DNA of 63,344 nucleotides, taken from positions 1-63,344 of IMG/VR virus record IMGVR_UViG_3300035698_021897; one strand, 5' to 3'. Positions 50,357 to 56,777 of the stretch are shown here, piece after piece. The position numbers and the translations under genes are program-made. The notes below the pieces were generated by a model. That model did not search any database, was not told the DNA's origin, and saw only the letters and a list, made by a program, of their open reading frames with translations. Within the stretch, counting starts at the first letter, position 1, and every line of letters begins with the position of its first letter. The DNA is from a virus.

Positions 50357-51171
50357 TCCACTTTTGGGATTATGAAATGCCCTCCTCGGGCATCATCATT
50401 CGGTAATTCATTCATCGTGAGTATAATAATCTCATCCGCTGATTCCCATAGAGGATTGAAATCATTATCGACAACTTCTACTGGTGGATCGATGGGGTTT
50501 TCTTCGACCCCACCGCCACCTGCGTTCGCTTCAATCTGATCATTCCACGAATCTGAGATGGCTTGGAATATAATTTCCATGTCCATCATATCTACTATAC
50601 CATCTTTGTTTAGATCATACAGAGGGTTGATAGTACCGAGTGCGTTGATTAAGAGAGTCTGATCGAGTTCATCGACCCATCCATCACCATTGAAGTCTGC
50701 TAGTTGTCCTTCGAGACGAGTAACGACTTCCCACATAACTGGGACTTCGATTGTCTCTCCAGCAGCAACTACCTGCTCTACGACTGTAATAATTCTCTTG
50801 GTGCTTGGTTCCCAACAAACCTCACCAGAATGGATTTCTGGAATAATTGGAATGATATCATCACTGAGTTGAACAATGAGACGAATACTCATTCGTCGAG
50901 CGACTGTTGTGTTGTTCGTCCACTCAACCGATCCATCGAGTCCGAAAGGTCCAACATAATCACCCATTGGTCTTTCATAGACTGCGACAACCTGTCTATC
51001 CCCTACATCACCTTCAGATACGGTTAGGATTGATTCTAAGCCTTCTCCGCTCAACTGAGGAACTCTGGTAGTAGTCAGTGGTTTAGGCATTCGTGGAGGA
51101 CAATCAATATCCTGTGCAAATGCAGAACTACCTGTTAATACTGCTGCTAATGCTAATGATCTAAGCATCAT
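50341..51171 (-). CDS. Secreted protein with dockerin-type repeats
   Basis: 276 residues. A clear Sec signal peptide (MMLRSLALAAVLTGSSAFA, cleavage before QDIDC). Residues about 30-155 are beta-rich (MSIRLIVQLSD, AAGETIEVPVMWEVV). Two dockerin-type calcium loops follow, DFNGDGWVDELD and DLNKDGIVDMMD, at about 165-205, each with the D.N.DG....D ligands. The C-terminus is unassigned. In Phycisphaerae, paired loops of this type mark exported proteins. It lies downstream of the holin-like gene with an 11-nt overlap. A phage-encoded exported dockerin protein is unusual; it may act on or at the host surface. Confidence 0.75.
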   Translation of the reverse strand: MMLRSLALAAVLTGSSAFAQDIDCPPRMPKPLTTTRVPQLSGEGLESILTVSEGDVGDRQVVAVYERPMGDYVGPFGLDGSVEWTNNTTVARRMSIRLIVQLSDDIIPIIPEIHSGEVCWEPSTKRIITVVEQVVAAGETIEVPVMWEVVTRLEGQLADFNGDGWVDELDQTLLINALGTINPLYDLNKDGIVDMMDMEIIFQAISDSWNDQIEANAGGGGVEENPIDPPVEVVDNDFNPLWESADEIIILTMNELPNDDARGGHFIIPKVDWRLI

Positions 51172-51403
51172 TGTTTACTCCTCCTGATGAAACCTTCACC
51201 CATGCTCGACTCCAGATGTAACTACAAATAACTACACCTGAAACACACCACATGGCAATTTCGCCACCTTCTGTGATGGGCCAGTTTTTAAACCAACCTG
51301 ATTGTTCCATTAATGGAAGTCCACCAATTCCAATTGCTGCCCAAAACTCGGTGGACTTAATTCCGGGTTTGGGTTCTATCGTTGTTTCTTTTACTGTAGG
51401 CAT
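51161..51403 (-). CDS. Holin-like small membrane protein
   Basis: 80 residues. The segment KPGIKSTEFWAAIGIGGLPL resembles the KPG..TTEFW start of a group of phage holin-like proteins, and a clear membrane helix follows at about 48-68 (EIAMWCVSGVVICSYIWSRA) with a short polar tail. Good AAGGAG ribosome site. It lies between a protease and a secreted dockerin protein, consistent with a lysis or export cassette. No experimental-family match is claimed. Confidence 0.5.
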   Translation of the reverse strand: MPTVKETTIEPKPGIKSTEFWAAIGIGGLPLMEQSGWFKNWPITEGGEIAMWCVSGVVICSYIWSRAWVKVSSGGVNNDA

Positions 51404-51424
51404 AATATTCTCCTTATTACCTTA

Positions 51425-52489
51425 TCATTTATCTTTAGGACGAGTTCCTTCAATTGTCGTTCGGCCGTCTGGTGCGTTGGGATCAAAAATTACTGAATCA
51501 CCGGTCGGACCCCAATTGGCAAGTATTTCACCCATGTCACTAGAGTCGATCACTCCGTCGTCGTTCAGATCATGTAGTTCAAAATACTCATTGATCTTGG
51601 GATTGCTTCCCCATGCTGATAGAATATGTCCCAAATCAGCAGAGTCAATCTTGCCGTCATTATTGAAGTCTATAGTTCCACCACTGAGTTTAGCGATAGG
51701 AAAGTCATAACCTCGTGGACGAGCGTCACTCGTAGCACCTGCAAGGAAATCAGACAACTCAATCGTAGAAGGATCGTTTTCTCGTACAGGGAAACCGCCC
51801 CACTTGTTTCCTAACCAATAGAGTTTGCCGTTGTCTTCGTCCTTGACAAATGTAGGAGTACCAGAATCACCACTCCATATTCCTAGTCTCTCACCCATGA
51901 TGTCATCAACCTCATACTCAAAGTCAAACACACGATTACTGTGATTAGACATTCTACCACCCTTGCTATACATGTAGTGAAGTTGACCCTGACTGGTTAA
52001 CTGATAGATCTTACTTCCCACTGGTACATACTCAAGATCCCCGCACTGAATTGGTGTTACATCATCAGGAAGTTCTTCCTTGAATGTAATTACAATTTTA
52101 TCTCCACTCAATTCAGTAGTAGATTCCCATTCAGGGTAATACATCTTTCCGCTCTTACCCATGAAACGCTGATTGCGTTCTTGAGTAGGAACCTGTCTCC
52201 AGTAATGGCGACAACCCACTGCGTGCTTAGGCGAAACAAGAACAGTCGCCCAATAACCGCTGTTCCAGTTATTGATATCACCTAAATTTGTGTTACCTGA
52301 TTTGTTATTGTATCGGCGATTGCGAACATTGAAGGATGAAAGATCAAGTCCATCTTGTTCGGCGAACGATCCCTTCTTCCAACCAACGGGAATACCCTCG
52401 GTTCGGGTCGGAGGCGCACCACCGATGTATGTTGCTTCTGGATTGTAACTGTAACAGTCACTTTCTTCGTATGTGTATTGTAGTCTCAT
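51425..52489 (-). CDS. Trypsin-like serine protease fused to dockerin repeats
   Basis: 354 residues. The protease domain spans about 60-260. Candidate catalytic His is H89 or H95 (LVSPKHAVGCRHYW); the acidic residue is probably in GDKIVITFKEELPDD; and Ser209 lies in the canonical GDSG (IWSGDSGTPTF). The C-terminus carries two dockerin-type loops, DFNNDGKIDSAD (about 274-285) and DLNDDGVIDSSD (about 307-318), each followed by an (L/M)G.IL..WG helix as in Phycisphaerae proteins. There is no signal peptide, so it needs lysis or the virion to leave the cell. It heads an operon with the holin-like and secreted dockerin genes. Confidence 0.8.
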   Translation of the reverse strand: MRLQYTYEESDCYSYNPEATYIGGAPPTRTEGIPVGWKKGSFAEQDGLDLSSFNVRNRRYNNKSGNTNLGDINNWNSGYWATVLVSPKHAVGCRHYWRQVPTQERNQRFMGKSGKMYYPEWESTTELSGDKIVITFKEELPDDVTPIQCGDLEYVPVGSKIYQLTSQGQLHYMYSKGGRMSNHSNRVFDFEYEVDDIMGERLGIWSGDSGTPTFVKDEDNGKLYWLGNKWGGFPVRENDPSTIELSDFLAGATSDARPRGYDFPIAKLSGGTIDFNNDGKIDSADLGHILSAWGSNPKINEYFELHDLNDDGVIDSSDMGEILANWGPTGDSVIFDPNAPDGRTTIEGTRPKDK

Positions 52490-52507
52490 GTCATCCTCCG
52501 TGTTGAT

Positions 52508-52696
52508 TTATTCGGTTAATAATTGTCTATCATCATCAACCAACCCATCTAATTTTTCTGCGAGTAAAGTGTGATGAATATGGGCAGTATCCCCACTATC
52601 GAAAATAACAGTAGCCACTGTTCCTTCAACAGAAACTATAGTTCCCTCTTTCATGTCAGATTTATGAATTACTCGCTGTCCGATTTTGTATTTCAT
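52508..52696 (-). CDS. Small beta-barrel protein
   Basis: 62 residues with the pattern YKIGQRVIHKSDMKEGTIVS, then TVATVIFDSGDTAHIHH, that of an SH3-like barrel of the CarD/KOW/Tudor type. It could bind nucleic acid or polymerase. Its start overlaps the deaminase-like gene's stop (ATGA). Confidence 0.55.
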   Translation of the reverse strand: MKYKIGQRVIHKSDMKEGTIVSVEGTVATVIFDSGDTAHIHHTLLAEKLDGLVDDDRQLLTE

Positions 52697-53067
52697 TTTG
52701 CCCTCTCAAAACCATTTCTGGTAGTAAAATATATTTCATTAAAAACAGTCATGCACCAAGGCATACAAAGGCTACATGGTCTTGCGATTCTCATTTCCCC
52801 GAACCTATTGAATCTAAAGTTATATAGGTACAAATTCTTTTTACCTGAAACTTTTATGTAGGCATCTAACTCAGAATGCATCTCATCATAACGATAACCC
52901 AACTTCTTTGCTTGAGGATGAGTTTTATAATGATTTGTCCCGATAGATACTATTTCATTCTTGCAGACAACAAGAGAACAATGCCTCTTTTGTCTGGGAA
53001 TATTAATACATATCGGTTTTGCTACTTCAATAAATTTATCAAACTTCTTTTGCTTCAGGTAATGCAT
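52693..53067 (-). CDS. Cytidine-deaminase-fold protein
   Basis: 124 residues. H64-S-E66 and PCSLC (Cys98, Cys101) are the zinc ligands and catalytic glutamate of the cytidine/deoxycytidylate deaminase superfamily. A T4-like dCMP deaminase would be longer (about 190 residues) and have a nucleotide-regulatory insert, which is absent here. The substrate (free nucleotide, tRNA or DNA) is unclear. It is a tight neighbour of two small genes, overlapping both. Confidence 0.75.
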   Translation of the reverse strand: MHYLKQKKFDKFIEVAKPICINIPRQKRHCSLVVCKNEIVSIGTNHYKTHPQAKKLGYRYDEMHSELDAYIKVSGKKNLYLYNFRFNRFGEMRIARPCSLCMPWCMTVFNEIYFTTRNGFERAK

Positions 53068-53224
53068 TTCTGACTTTCACCGATTCCTGAATTTCAGATA
53101 TGATTACAGCCAATGTGTTTGCAAAAAGTTCTTCTATAGACATATCCATAGACTCAGATTCGCCAACCACAATATCATATTGATCATCTGTCATTTTAAT
53201 TACAAGTGTTAATTCTTTTGCCAT
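53039..53224 (-). CDS. Small acidic protein, unknown
   Basis: 61 residues, one beta strand then a helix (MDMSIEELFANTLAVIISEI). It overlaps the deaminase gene by 29 nt. Immediately downstream of tRNA-Arg in the direction of transcription. No family recognised. Confidence 0.5.
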   Translation of the reverse strand: MAKELTLVIKMTDDQYDIVVGESESMDMSIEELFANTLAVIISEIQESVKVRNALPEAKEV

Positions 53225-53246
53225 TTTAAATCTCCCTAATAGTAAA

Positions 53247-53320
53247 CACGCCCGAAAGGACTCGAACCTTTGACCTGCGCATTAGAAGTGCGCTGCTCTA
53301 TCCAACTGAGCTACGAGCGC
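53247..53320 (-). tRNA. tRNA-Arg (UCU)
   Basis: Acceptor GCGCTCG/CGGGCGT, D arm TAGCTCAGTTGGATAGAGC, anticodon stem GCGCA/TGCGC with loop CTTCTAA (anticodon TCT), T arm AAAGG-TTCGAGT-CCTTT. It reads AGA. Confidence 0.93.
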
Positions 53321-53328
53321 CTAAAATA

Positions 53329-53643
53329 TCAACTACCGCTAATTTTGAGAGTATCTGCCATAGTAGGAGTTTCTGGAACAATTAGACCAGAACCAATTGT
53401 CTTGTTATACTCATTCATTAGTGCCTTTGCAGGGGCAACATGAAAAAGAACATTTTCAGTGTCAAATTCTACTGTATTATTCTCAAGTTCTGCGTACATC
53501 ATCCAAGGCATAAATCCAATTTGACCTTGGCCAGTCGGAATTAAGATTGCAGGATTCTTAAGAATCGCAATATTATCCTTCTCCGTGTAATCAGTAATAA
53601 TTTCTTCGCCGCTTTTCATTCGTACAATTCGTATAGCCATCAT
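53329..53643 (-). CDS. Conserved small phage protein, Sm-like
   Basis: 104 residues from the ATG at 53643, with AAAGG upstream. The pattern AIRIVRMKSGEEIITDYTEK, then ILKNPAILIPTGQGQIGFMP, matches a small conserved protein in many T4-like marine phages, sometimes described as Sm-like. The role is not known. A longer start is open but has no ribosome-binding site. Confidence 0.65.
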   Translation of the reverse strand: MMAIRIVRMKSGEEIITDYTEKDNIAILKNPAILIPTGQGQIGFMPWMMYAELENNTVEFDTENVLFHVAPAKALMNEYNKTIGSGLIVPETPTMADTLKISGS

Positions 53644-53650
53644 AAACCTT

Positions 53651-53863
53651 TCATTTATCGCTGCAATCACAGCATTTGTTTAAAATTCTTCCTAAAAAAC
53701 TACATTTTTCTGGTTTCTCTATTGGCCAACTCTGGCCAAGAATAGGAAGTTCTTCCGGAAAGTCAAGAGCATTTTTAAAACCCCTGATCAGATCCTCTTC
53801 CTCTAAAAGAAGGTCCAGTGTCCTTCCATCAACACTAACCTGTGCATATGTTCTATTCTTCAT
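53651..53863 (-). CDS. Small protein with C-terminal Cys cluster
   Basis: 70 residues, with YAQVSVDGRTLDLLLEEEDL at the N-terminus and a C-terminal LNKCCDCSDK. No family recognised. GGAG lies upstream of the start. It is in the same run as the Sm-like gene, seven bases apart. Confidence 0.5.
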   Translation of the reverse strand: MKNRTYAQVSVDGRTLDLLLEEEDLIRGFKNALDFPEELPILGQSWPIEKPEKCSFLGRILNKCCDCSDK

Positions 53864-53896
53864 AACAAAATCTCCAATACTACAGGTATTTATATA

Positions 53897-53925
53897 AAGA
53901 AACTACCCCGGTCCGAAAACCGGGG
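53897..53925 (-). terminator. Rho-independent-like terminator after winged-helix gene
   Basis: On the leftward strand CCCCGGT pairs with ACCGGGG around a six-base loop, followed by TAGTTTCTTT. It lies between the winged-helix gene at 53949 and the next small genes and probably ends the short transcript from the promoter at 54296. Confidence 0.75.
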
Positions 53926-53948
53926 CAGATCTCTTCATCTATTGAACA

Positions 53949-54221
53949 TCAGACTGCGGAACGAATACCCGCATCGTCGTAATTGTAAGAGCGAATTCCC
54001 GGATGGGTATCCTCCATGAAGTAACGAGTCATACCAGTAGCGGTTGCTTCGCTGGTGATCTCCCAGTTGCCGTAGGCTTCAACCATCGACTTGATGTCGC
54101 TGATAGTAGCACGAAGGTTTGCGACACCGAATCGTGCCTTTGCTTCGTTTGCAGTGAGGCCCTTGCCGTTTGCAAGGTAGTTAATGACTCGACGCTTCTT
54201 GGTGAGGGTGTTCTTACTCAT
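53949..54221 (-). CDS. Winged-helix DNA-binding protein
   Basis: 90 residues. KRRVINYLANGKGLTANEAK, then ARFGVANLRATISDIKSM, is a helix-turn-helix; the remainder forms a wing (ATGMTRYFMED). The same small winged-helix type occurs in marine T4-like phages. It has its own consensus promoter and a terminator, so it is a single-gene unit and a candidate regulator. Confidence 0.75.
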   Translation of the reverse strand: MSKNTLTKKRRVINYLANGKGLTANEAKARFGVANLRATISDIKSMVEAYGNWEITSEATATGMTRYFMEDTHPGIRSYNYDDAGIRSAV

Positions 54222-54259
54222 AATTATGAATCTCCAAATTTAGGTGCTTAAGCAATGTT

Positions 54260-54282
54260 GGGAGCAGCACCTTTTTGCTCCC
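54260..54282 (-). promoter_or_regulatory. Leader hairpin before winged-helix gene
   Basis: GGGAGCA and TGCTCCC flank a nine-base loop within the first 40 nt of the mRNA from the 54296 promoter. There is no following T-run, so it is a 5-prime stabilising hairpin or a protein-binding site rather than a terminator. Confidence 0.6.
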
Positions 54283-54295
54283 GTCTTGAACATGT

Positions 54296-54323
54296 ATTAT
54301 ACACTATCCTGAGTCTTTGTCAA
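54296..54323 (-). promoter_or_regulatory. Consensus sigma-70 promoter for winged-helix gene
   Basis: TTGACA, 16 bp, TATAAT on the leftward strand, overlapping the last codons of the 56-residue gene upstream. It serves the winged-helix gene. Confidence 0.9.
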
Positions 54324-54467
54324 CCCTCTTGGGTGATTTTTTCCAATAAAACTCATGATGATCTGCTTTGCGTACTGTTCTGCCGTGATGTTACTTTCGA
54401 GGGCAATCTCAGAGAGAGCATCGATGTATTCTTGTGGCATTTCCATGTTTGGGTTAAAATATGCCAT
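54297..54467 (-). CDS. Small helical protein, unknown
   Basis: 56 residues if started at the ATG at 54467, which overlaps the stop of the preceding gene by one base (TGATG); a TTG five codons earlier is also possible. Contains MPQEYIDALSEIALESNITA, then EQYAKQIIMSFIG. No family recognised. Confidence 0.5.
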   Translation of the reverse strand: MAYFNPNMEMPQEYIDALSEIALESNITAEQYAKQIIMSFIGKNHPRGLTKTQDSV

Positions 54468-54601
54468 CAGTTCTTGTTCCAAGGCAAAAGATTACCGATC
54501 CATACAAAAAACTTAGGTCCAACAACTGCACCTACAGCAAAAACAACCATAGTATAAAAAACTGTTCCTAAAACCTGTGAAGTAGTAATATCATCCATCA
54601 T
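54467..54601 (-). CDS. 44-residue membrane peptide
   Basis: Starts MMDDITTSQVLGTVFYTMVV at the ATG at 54601, with AAGGAG 8 nt upstream; the frame is open further up but that part is antisense-like coding overlap. A single membrane helix covers residues about 10-29, then the end FVWIGNLLPWNKN. It overlaps the upstream micro-gene by eleven nt. Confidence 0.6.
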   Translation of the reverse strand: MMDDITTSQVLGTVFYTMVVFAVGAVVGPKFFVWIGNLLPWNKN

Positions 54602-54734
54602 TCTTTTTCTCCTTTTTAGAATTAGAATTTTTCTTTTTCTTCGTACCGAAGATCTTTTCGTAGTTTTCGGTATATTTCTTACGATCAACGAATCTATATT
54701 TAGATCCTTTACCCGCGGCATGTTTATCGCTCAT
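54591..54734 (-). CDS. 47-residue basic peptide, conserved phage type
   Basis: A short gene with AAGGA 10 nt before its ATG at 54734. It opens MSDKHAAGKGSKYRFVDRKK, then YTENYEKIFG, and ends in a Lys/Asn-rich tail. Small peptides with this MSDK..GKG..YR.VDR..Y...Y..IFG layout are familiar from marine T4-like phages. It is too short for most gene callers. It overlaps the 44-residue membrane peptide gene. Confidence 0.65.
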   Translation of the reverse strand: MSDKHAAGKGSKYRFVDRKKYTENYEKIFGTKKKKNSNSKKEKKNDG

Positions 54735-54775
54735 ATAAATATTCCTTAAAATCACAACTAGTATTTAGCACCAAA

Positions 54776-54847
54776 TGACCCTGCGGAGAATTGAACTCCG
54801 GTTACGAGAGTGAAAATCTCGTGTCCTAACCACTAGACGACAGGGCC
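54776..54847 (-). tRNA. tRNA-Glu (UUC)
   Basis: Acceptor GGCCCTG/CAGGGTC (one G-U), anticodon stem CGAGA/TCTCG with loop TTTTCAC (anticodon TTC), T arm CGGAG-TTCAATT-CTCCG. It reads GAA. It lies directly downstream of the candidate ncRNA. Confidence 0.93.
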
Positions 54848-54848
54848 T

Positions 54849-54904
54849 AAAGAAAACCGCGAGGAGAGTGTGCCGAGTTCAAAGTTCGGTTCCTCCCCTC
54901 GCGG
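54849..54904 (-). terminator. Long hairpin with T-tract, end of candidate ncRNA
   Basis: On the leftward strand CCGCGAGG pairs with CCTCGCGG, enclosing a smaller CCGA/TCGG hairpin, and the stem is followed by TTTTCTTT. It marks the 3-prime end of the RNA made from the promoter at 55152, just before tRNA-Glu. Confidence 0.75.
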
Positions 54905-55145
54905 CTTAGATTAATGGGACTCTGGACTTACTTTATTACCAGAAATTTTCGGGGTGACCGTAAGGCTGTTCCCTACTCATACGACTCCGTACATCCCGCT
55001 AAGGATCATCCCTCAAGCACTTGCTCGTTAGGACAGGTCGCTAAACCATTCGTCGTCTGCACTATGCTCGTTCACTGATGCACATTATGCGAGTCCCGTA
55101 GGGAAGGTAATTAGTCTTCCCCACATTGTTTTATTCAATTGTCAT
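54850..55145 (-). ncRNA. Candidate structured non-coding RNA, about 290 nt
   Basis: A consensus promoter (55152-55179) starts a transcript of about 290 nt with no credible coding frame, ending in a strong hairpin with a T-tract. Local stems are visible inside, including TACG/CGTA around GAGT, GTAGGG/CCTTAC-type pairing and CAAG/CTTG. It is flanked by tRNA genes on both sides. It lacks the RNase P, 6S or tmRNA landmarks I know. It is smaller than the GOLLD and ROOL RNAs found near tRNA genes in phages. Confidence 0.6.
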
Positions 55146-55151
55146 ACGAGT

Positions 55152-55179
55152 ATTATACTCGTTATAGTGGGTTTGTCAA
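55152..55179 (-). promoter_or_regulatory. Consensus sigma-70 promoter for candidate ncRNA
   Basis: TTGACA, 16 bp, TATAAT on the leftward strand, in a gene-free stretch. The first likely transcribed bases lie around 55145. No ribosome-binding site follows. Confidence 0.9.
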
Positions 55180-55200
55180 CCCTTTTCTTCAACATTTTTA

Positions 55201-55272
55201 AGCGGGTGAACGGACTCGAACCGTCAACATTCAGCTTGGAAGGCTAACACTCTACCATTGAGTTACACCCGC
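55201..55272 (-). tRNA. tRNA-Gly (UCC)
   Basis: Acceptor GCGGGTG/CACCCGC, anticodon stem TTAGC/GCTGA with loop CTTCCAA (anticodon TCC), T arm GACGG-TTCGAGT-CCGTT. It reads GGA. It follows tRNA-Lys by four bases. Confidence 0.93.
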
Positions 55273-55276
55273 TAAA

Positions 55277-55349
55277 TACCGCTTGAGGGACTCGAACCCC
55301 CGACCTAGTGATTAAAAGTCACCAGCTCTACCAACTGAGCTAAAGCGGC
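55277..55349 (-). tRNA. tRNA-Lys (UUU)
   Basis: Acceptor GCCGCTT/AAGCGGT, D arm TAGCTCAGTTGGTAGAGC, anticodon stem GGTGA/TCACT with loop CTTTTAA (anticodon TTT), T arm CGGGGG-TTCGAGT-CCCTC. It reads AAA. Confidence 0.93.
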
Positions 55350-55354
55350 AAAAT

Positions 55355-55380
55355 GCGGATGGCGACTTCCGCTTACGCCA
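55355..55380 (-). promoter_or_regulatory. Possible H-type pseudoknot in tRNA leader
   Basis: On the leftward strand the order is TGGCG, TAA, GCGGA, AGT, CGCCA, TCCGC. The first and third blocks pair, as do the second and fourth, so the two 5-bp helices interleave. It lies between the promoter at 55475 and tRNA-Lys. It may be a processing signal or a chance overlap of two short hairpins. Confidence 0.4.
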
Positions 55381-55474
55381 GAGTTTTGCTGATCTCTAAA
55401 CAAGGACGCGATTGTGGGGTTCACTGTCCAAAACCACTTATTATAGTTTACTTATTATACATTAGTTAAGTTAC

Positions 55475-55502
55475 ATTATACTTTAATTACTTCATTTGTC
55501 AA
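55475..55502 (-). promoter_or_regulatory. Consensus sigma-70 promoter for tRNA-Lys/Gly
   Basis: TTGACA, 16 bp, TATAAT on the leftward strand, overlapping the 3-prime end of the 187-residue gene. Two more TATAAT-like boxes follow downstream at about 55453-55461 and 55438-55446, without -35 partners. The leader to tRNA-Lys is about 120 nt. Confidence 0.88.
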
Positions 55503-56039
55503 GAACCATTCTGGAATATTCCTACTTGTCCACTTTGCAAAACTTGCCTTCTCTCCTCGATAGTAGGCGCGATATGCCTCTACTGGATCTGCATTTTTGT
55601 ATTCATCAGGCATGGCTTGTGCAAACGGAGTAAGGTGAAAGCCACGCAATGTACTGGGATAGTTACTCAAGAACCACTTACATAAATCTTCAGTCTTGTG
55701 AATTTTATCGTAACGATGTGTGTATTCATAACAAAGATTGATTGCATGAGAAGCCAGCCAAGCATAGTTGCCTGTACTCTCACGGGCCCAAATAGTGCAT
55801 GGATGATTTAACATCACTGACTTGAACAGACGAGTCTCTGAATTATTTGTATCGGTGTCATGCGACCATCTTTTAATCCGTCTTCTATTTTTACTAATCG
55901 AAATGTACTCGTAACCGTCTAAGTAACGATGTACAGTAGAAAGCATTTGAGCCGATTCTACAATCATCTTAACAACATGCTTGTTACACATCATTTCAGC
56001 AGATGTTCTAGGATTTTCGTCTAGCACAAAAATGTTCAA
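55476..56039 (-). CDS. Conserved protein, MNIFVLD...HVVKM family, unknown
   Basis: 187 residues. The pattern MNIFVLDENPRTSAEMMCNK, then HVVKMIVESAQMLSTVHRY, then NHPCTIWARESTGNYAWL, then TPFAQAMPDEYKNADPVEAY, and a terminal WTSRNIPEWF belongs to a family common in phages and bacteria. I know of no established activity. Conserved Cys, His, Arg and Glu residues suggest an enzyme. It overlaps the DUF4406-like gene by four bases. Confidence 0.75.
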   Translation of the reverse strand: MNIFVLDENPRTSAEMMCNKHVVKMIVESAQMLSTVHRYLDGYEYISISKNRRRIKRWSHDTDTNNSETRLFKSVMLNHPCTIWARESTGNYAWLASHAINLCYEYTHRYDKIHKTEDLCKWFLSNYPSTLRGFHLTPFAQAMPDEYKNADPVEAYRAYYRGEKASFAKWTSRNIPEWFLTNEVIKV

Positions 56040-56437
56040 AACAATTCCATTTGATTTAAATTACCAACTCTACCGTAATCACCAAAATTGTCAATTTCAT
56101 GATCATGTCGCGGAACTTCATAATATCGCTTCAAATTCCACTGCTTTGCAAGAGCTCGTTCCCAACAAGCCCCTTTGCTGTATTGAAATCCAGACATAAG
56201 GTAAATTGCATCACATGTAGAAAGTACTTCGATATCTCGACGAGCAGCCTCTTCATAATCATACTCACCTATGTTTGTTGGATCTAAACCAATTTCACGA
56301 TCCATTCGAGCAGGATTAACTACATCAAATCCTGCGGCAGTAAGTTGCTTTTCCTTTTCGTCAAATGCATCCCAGTTTAAATTTGGATGCCCTGACATAG
56401 GCCCTGCAATATAAATTTTAATTTTCGTGGGGTTCAT
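56036..56437 (-). CDS. DUF4406 / nucleoside 2-deoxyribosyltransferase-like protein
   Basis: 133 residues from the ATG at 56437 (MNPTKIKIYIAGPMSG); a start six codons earlier is possible. YIAGPMSG and the later DAIYLMSGFQYSKGACWE, then RALA, with the catalytic-type Glu, match the DUF4406 branch of the nucleoside deoxyribosyltransferase-like fold. Phage relatives are thought to act in nucleotide salvage or hydrolysis. It overlaps the preceding gene by 20 nt. Confidence 0.75.
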   Translation of the reverse strand: MNPTKIKIYIAGPMSGHPNLNWDAFDEKEKQLTAAGFDVVNPARMDREIGLDPTNIGEYDYEEAARRDIEVLSTCDAIYLMSGFQYSKGACWERALAKQWNLKRYYEVPRHDHEIDNFGDYGRVGNLNQMELF

Positions 56438-56669
56438 CAAAATCCTCCGGATCAATATCCATTAAATCTCTAACATCTTTTAGTATGATACCATCAATAT
56501 TGGTGTAATCTTTTGCAAAGTCAATTGCTTTATTCCAAAGTTTTTCGTCAACTTCTCTGATATATTCAGAAAATCTAGAAGTAAATGTAAGGTATGCTTT
56601 AACTAGCGCCTGACCTTGTTCTTCAGTAAAATCTTCTTCATCATCCATAAGATCTCCAAAATAGGCCAA
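56418..56669 (-). CDS. Small acidic protein, unknown
   Basis: 83 residues, strongly acidic (DLMDDEEDFTEEQGQALVKA, DVRDLMDIDPEDFDE), helical. Its first codons overlap the 3-prime end of tRNA-Ile, so a somewhat later start may be used (the Met at residue 8 has no clear ribosome-binding site). An acidic DNA-mimic or adaptor role is possible but unproven. Confidence 0.5.
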   Translation of the reverse strand: MAYFGDLMDDEEDFTEEQGQALVKAYLTFTSRFSEYIREVDEKLWNKAIDFAKDYTNIDGIILKDVRDLMDIDPEDFDEPHEN

Positions 56670-56736
56670 TCAGGATTCGAACCTGCTTTACGCGATTATA
56701 AGTCGCGCTGAGAAATGCCATTTCCTCCCTTGGCCC
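56662..56736 (-). tRNA. tRNA-Ile (UAU)
   Basis: Acceptor GGGCCAA/TTGGCCT (G-U first pair), D arm with stem GAGG/TCTC, anticodon stem CGCGA/TCGCG with loop CTTATAA (anticodon TAT), T arm containing TTCGAAT. It reads AUA. Bacteria normally read AUA with a CAU tRNA modified to lysidine, so a UAU anticodon is uncommon. The junction between D and anticodon stems is slightly irregular, so the fold deserves checking. Confidence 0.75.
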
Positions 56737-56749
56737 TTCGCTTTCATAT

Positions 56750-56777
56750 ATTATACAATATGATTATTGATTGTCAA
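56750..56777 (-). promoter_or_regulatory. Consensus sigma-70 promoter for tRNA-Ile
   Basis: TTGACA, 16 bp, TATAAT on the leftward strand, overlapping the end of the 91-residue gene. tRNA-Ile begins about 14 nt after the -10 box. Confidence 0.9.

Noticed and set aside
54850-54904. A ninth tRNA on the rightward strand
   Set aside because: GAGTTCAAAGTTCGGTTCC looks like a T arm, but there is no anticodon arm or matching acceptor; it is the terminator hairpin of the leftward RNA.
54850-55145. tmRNA
   Set aside because: A short frame starting GCAGACGACGAA (ADDEWFSDLS then stop) is visible, but it lacks a typical tag ending, and the tRNA-like ends with CCA-side pairing and TTCRA arm are absent.
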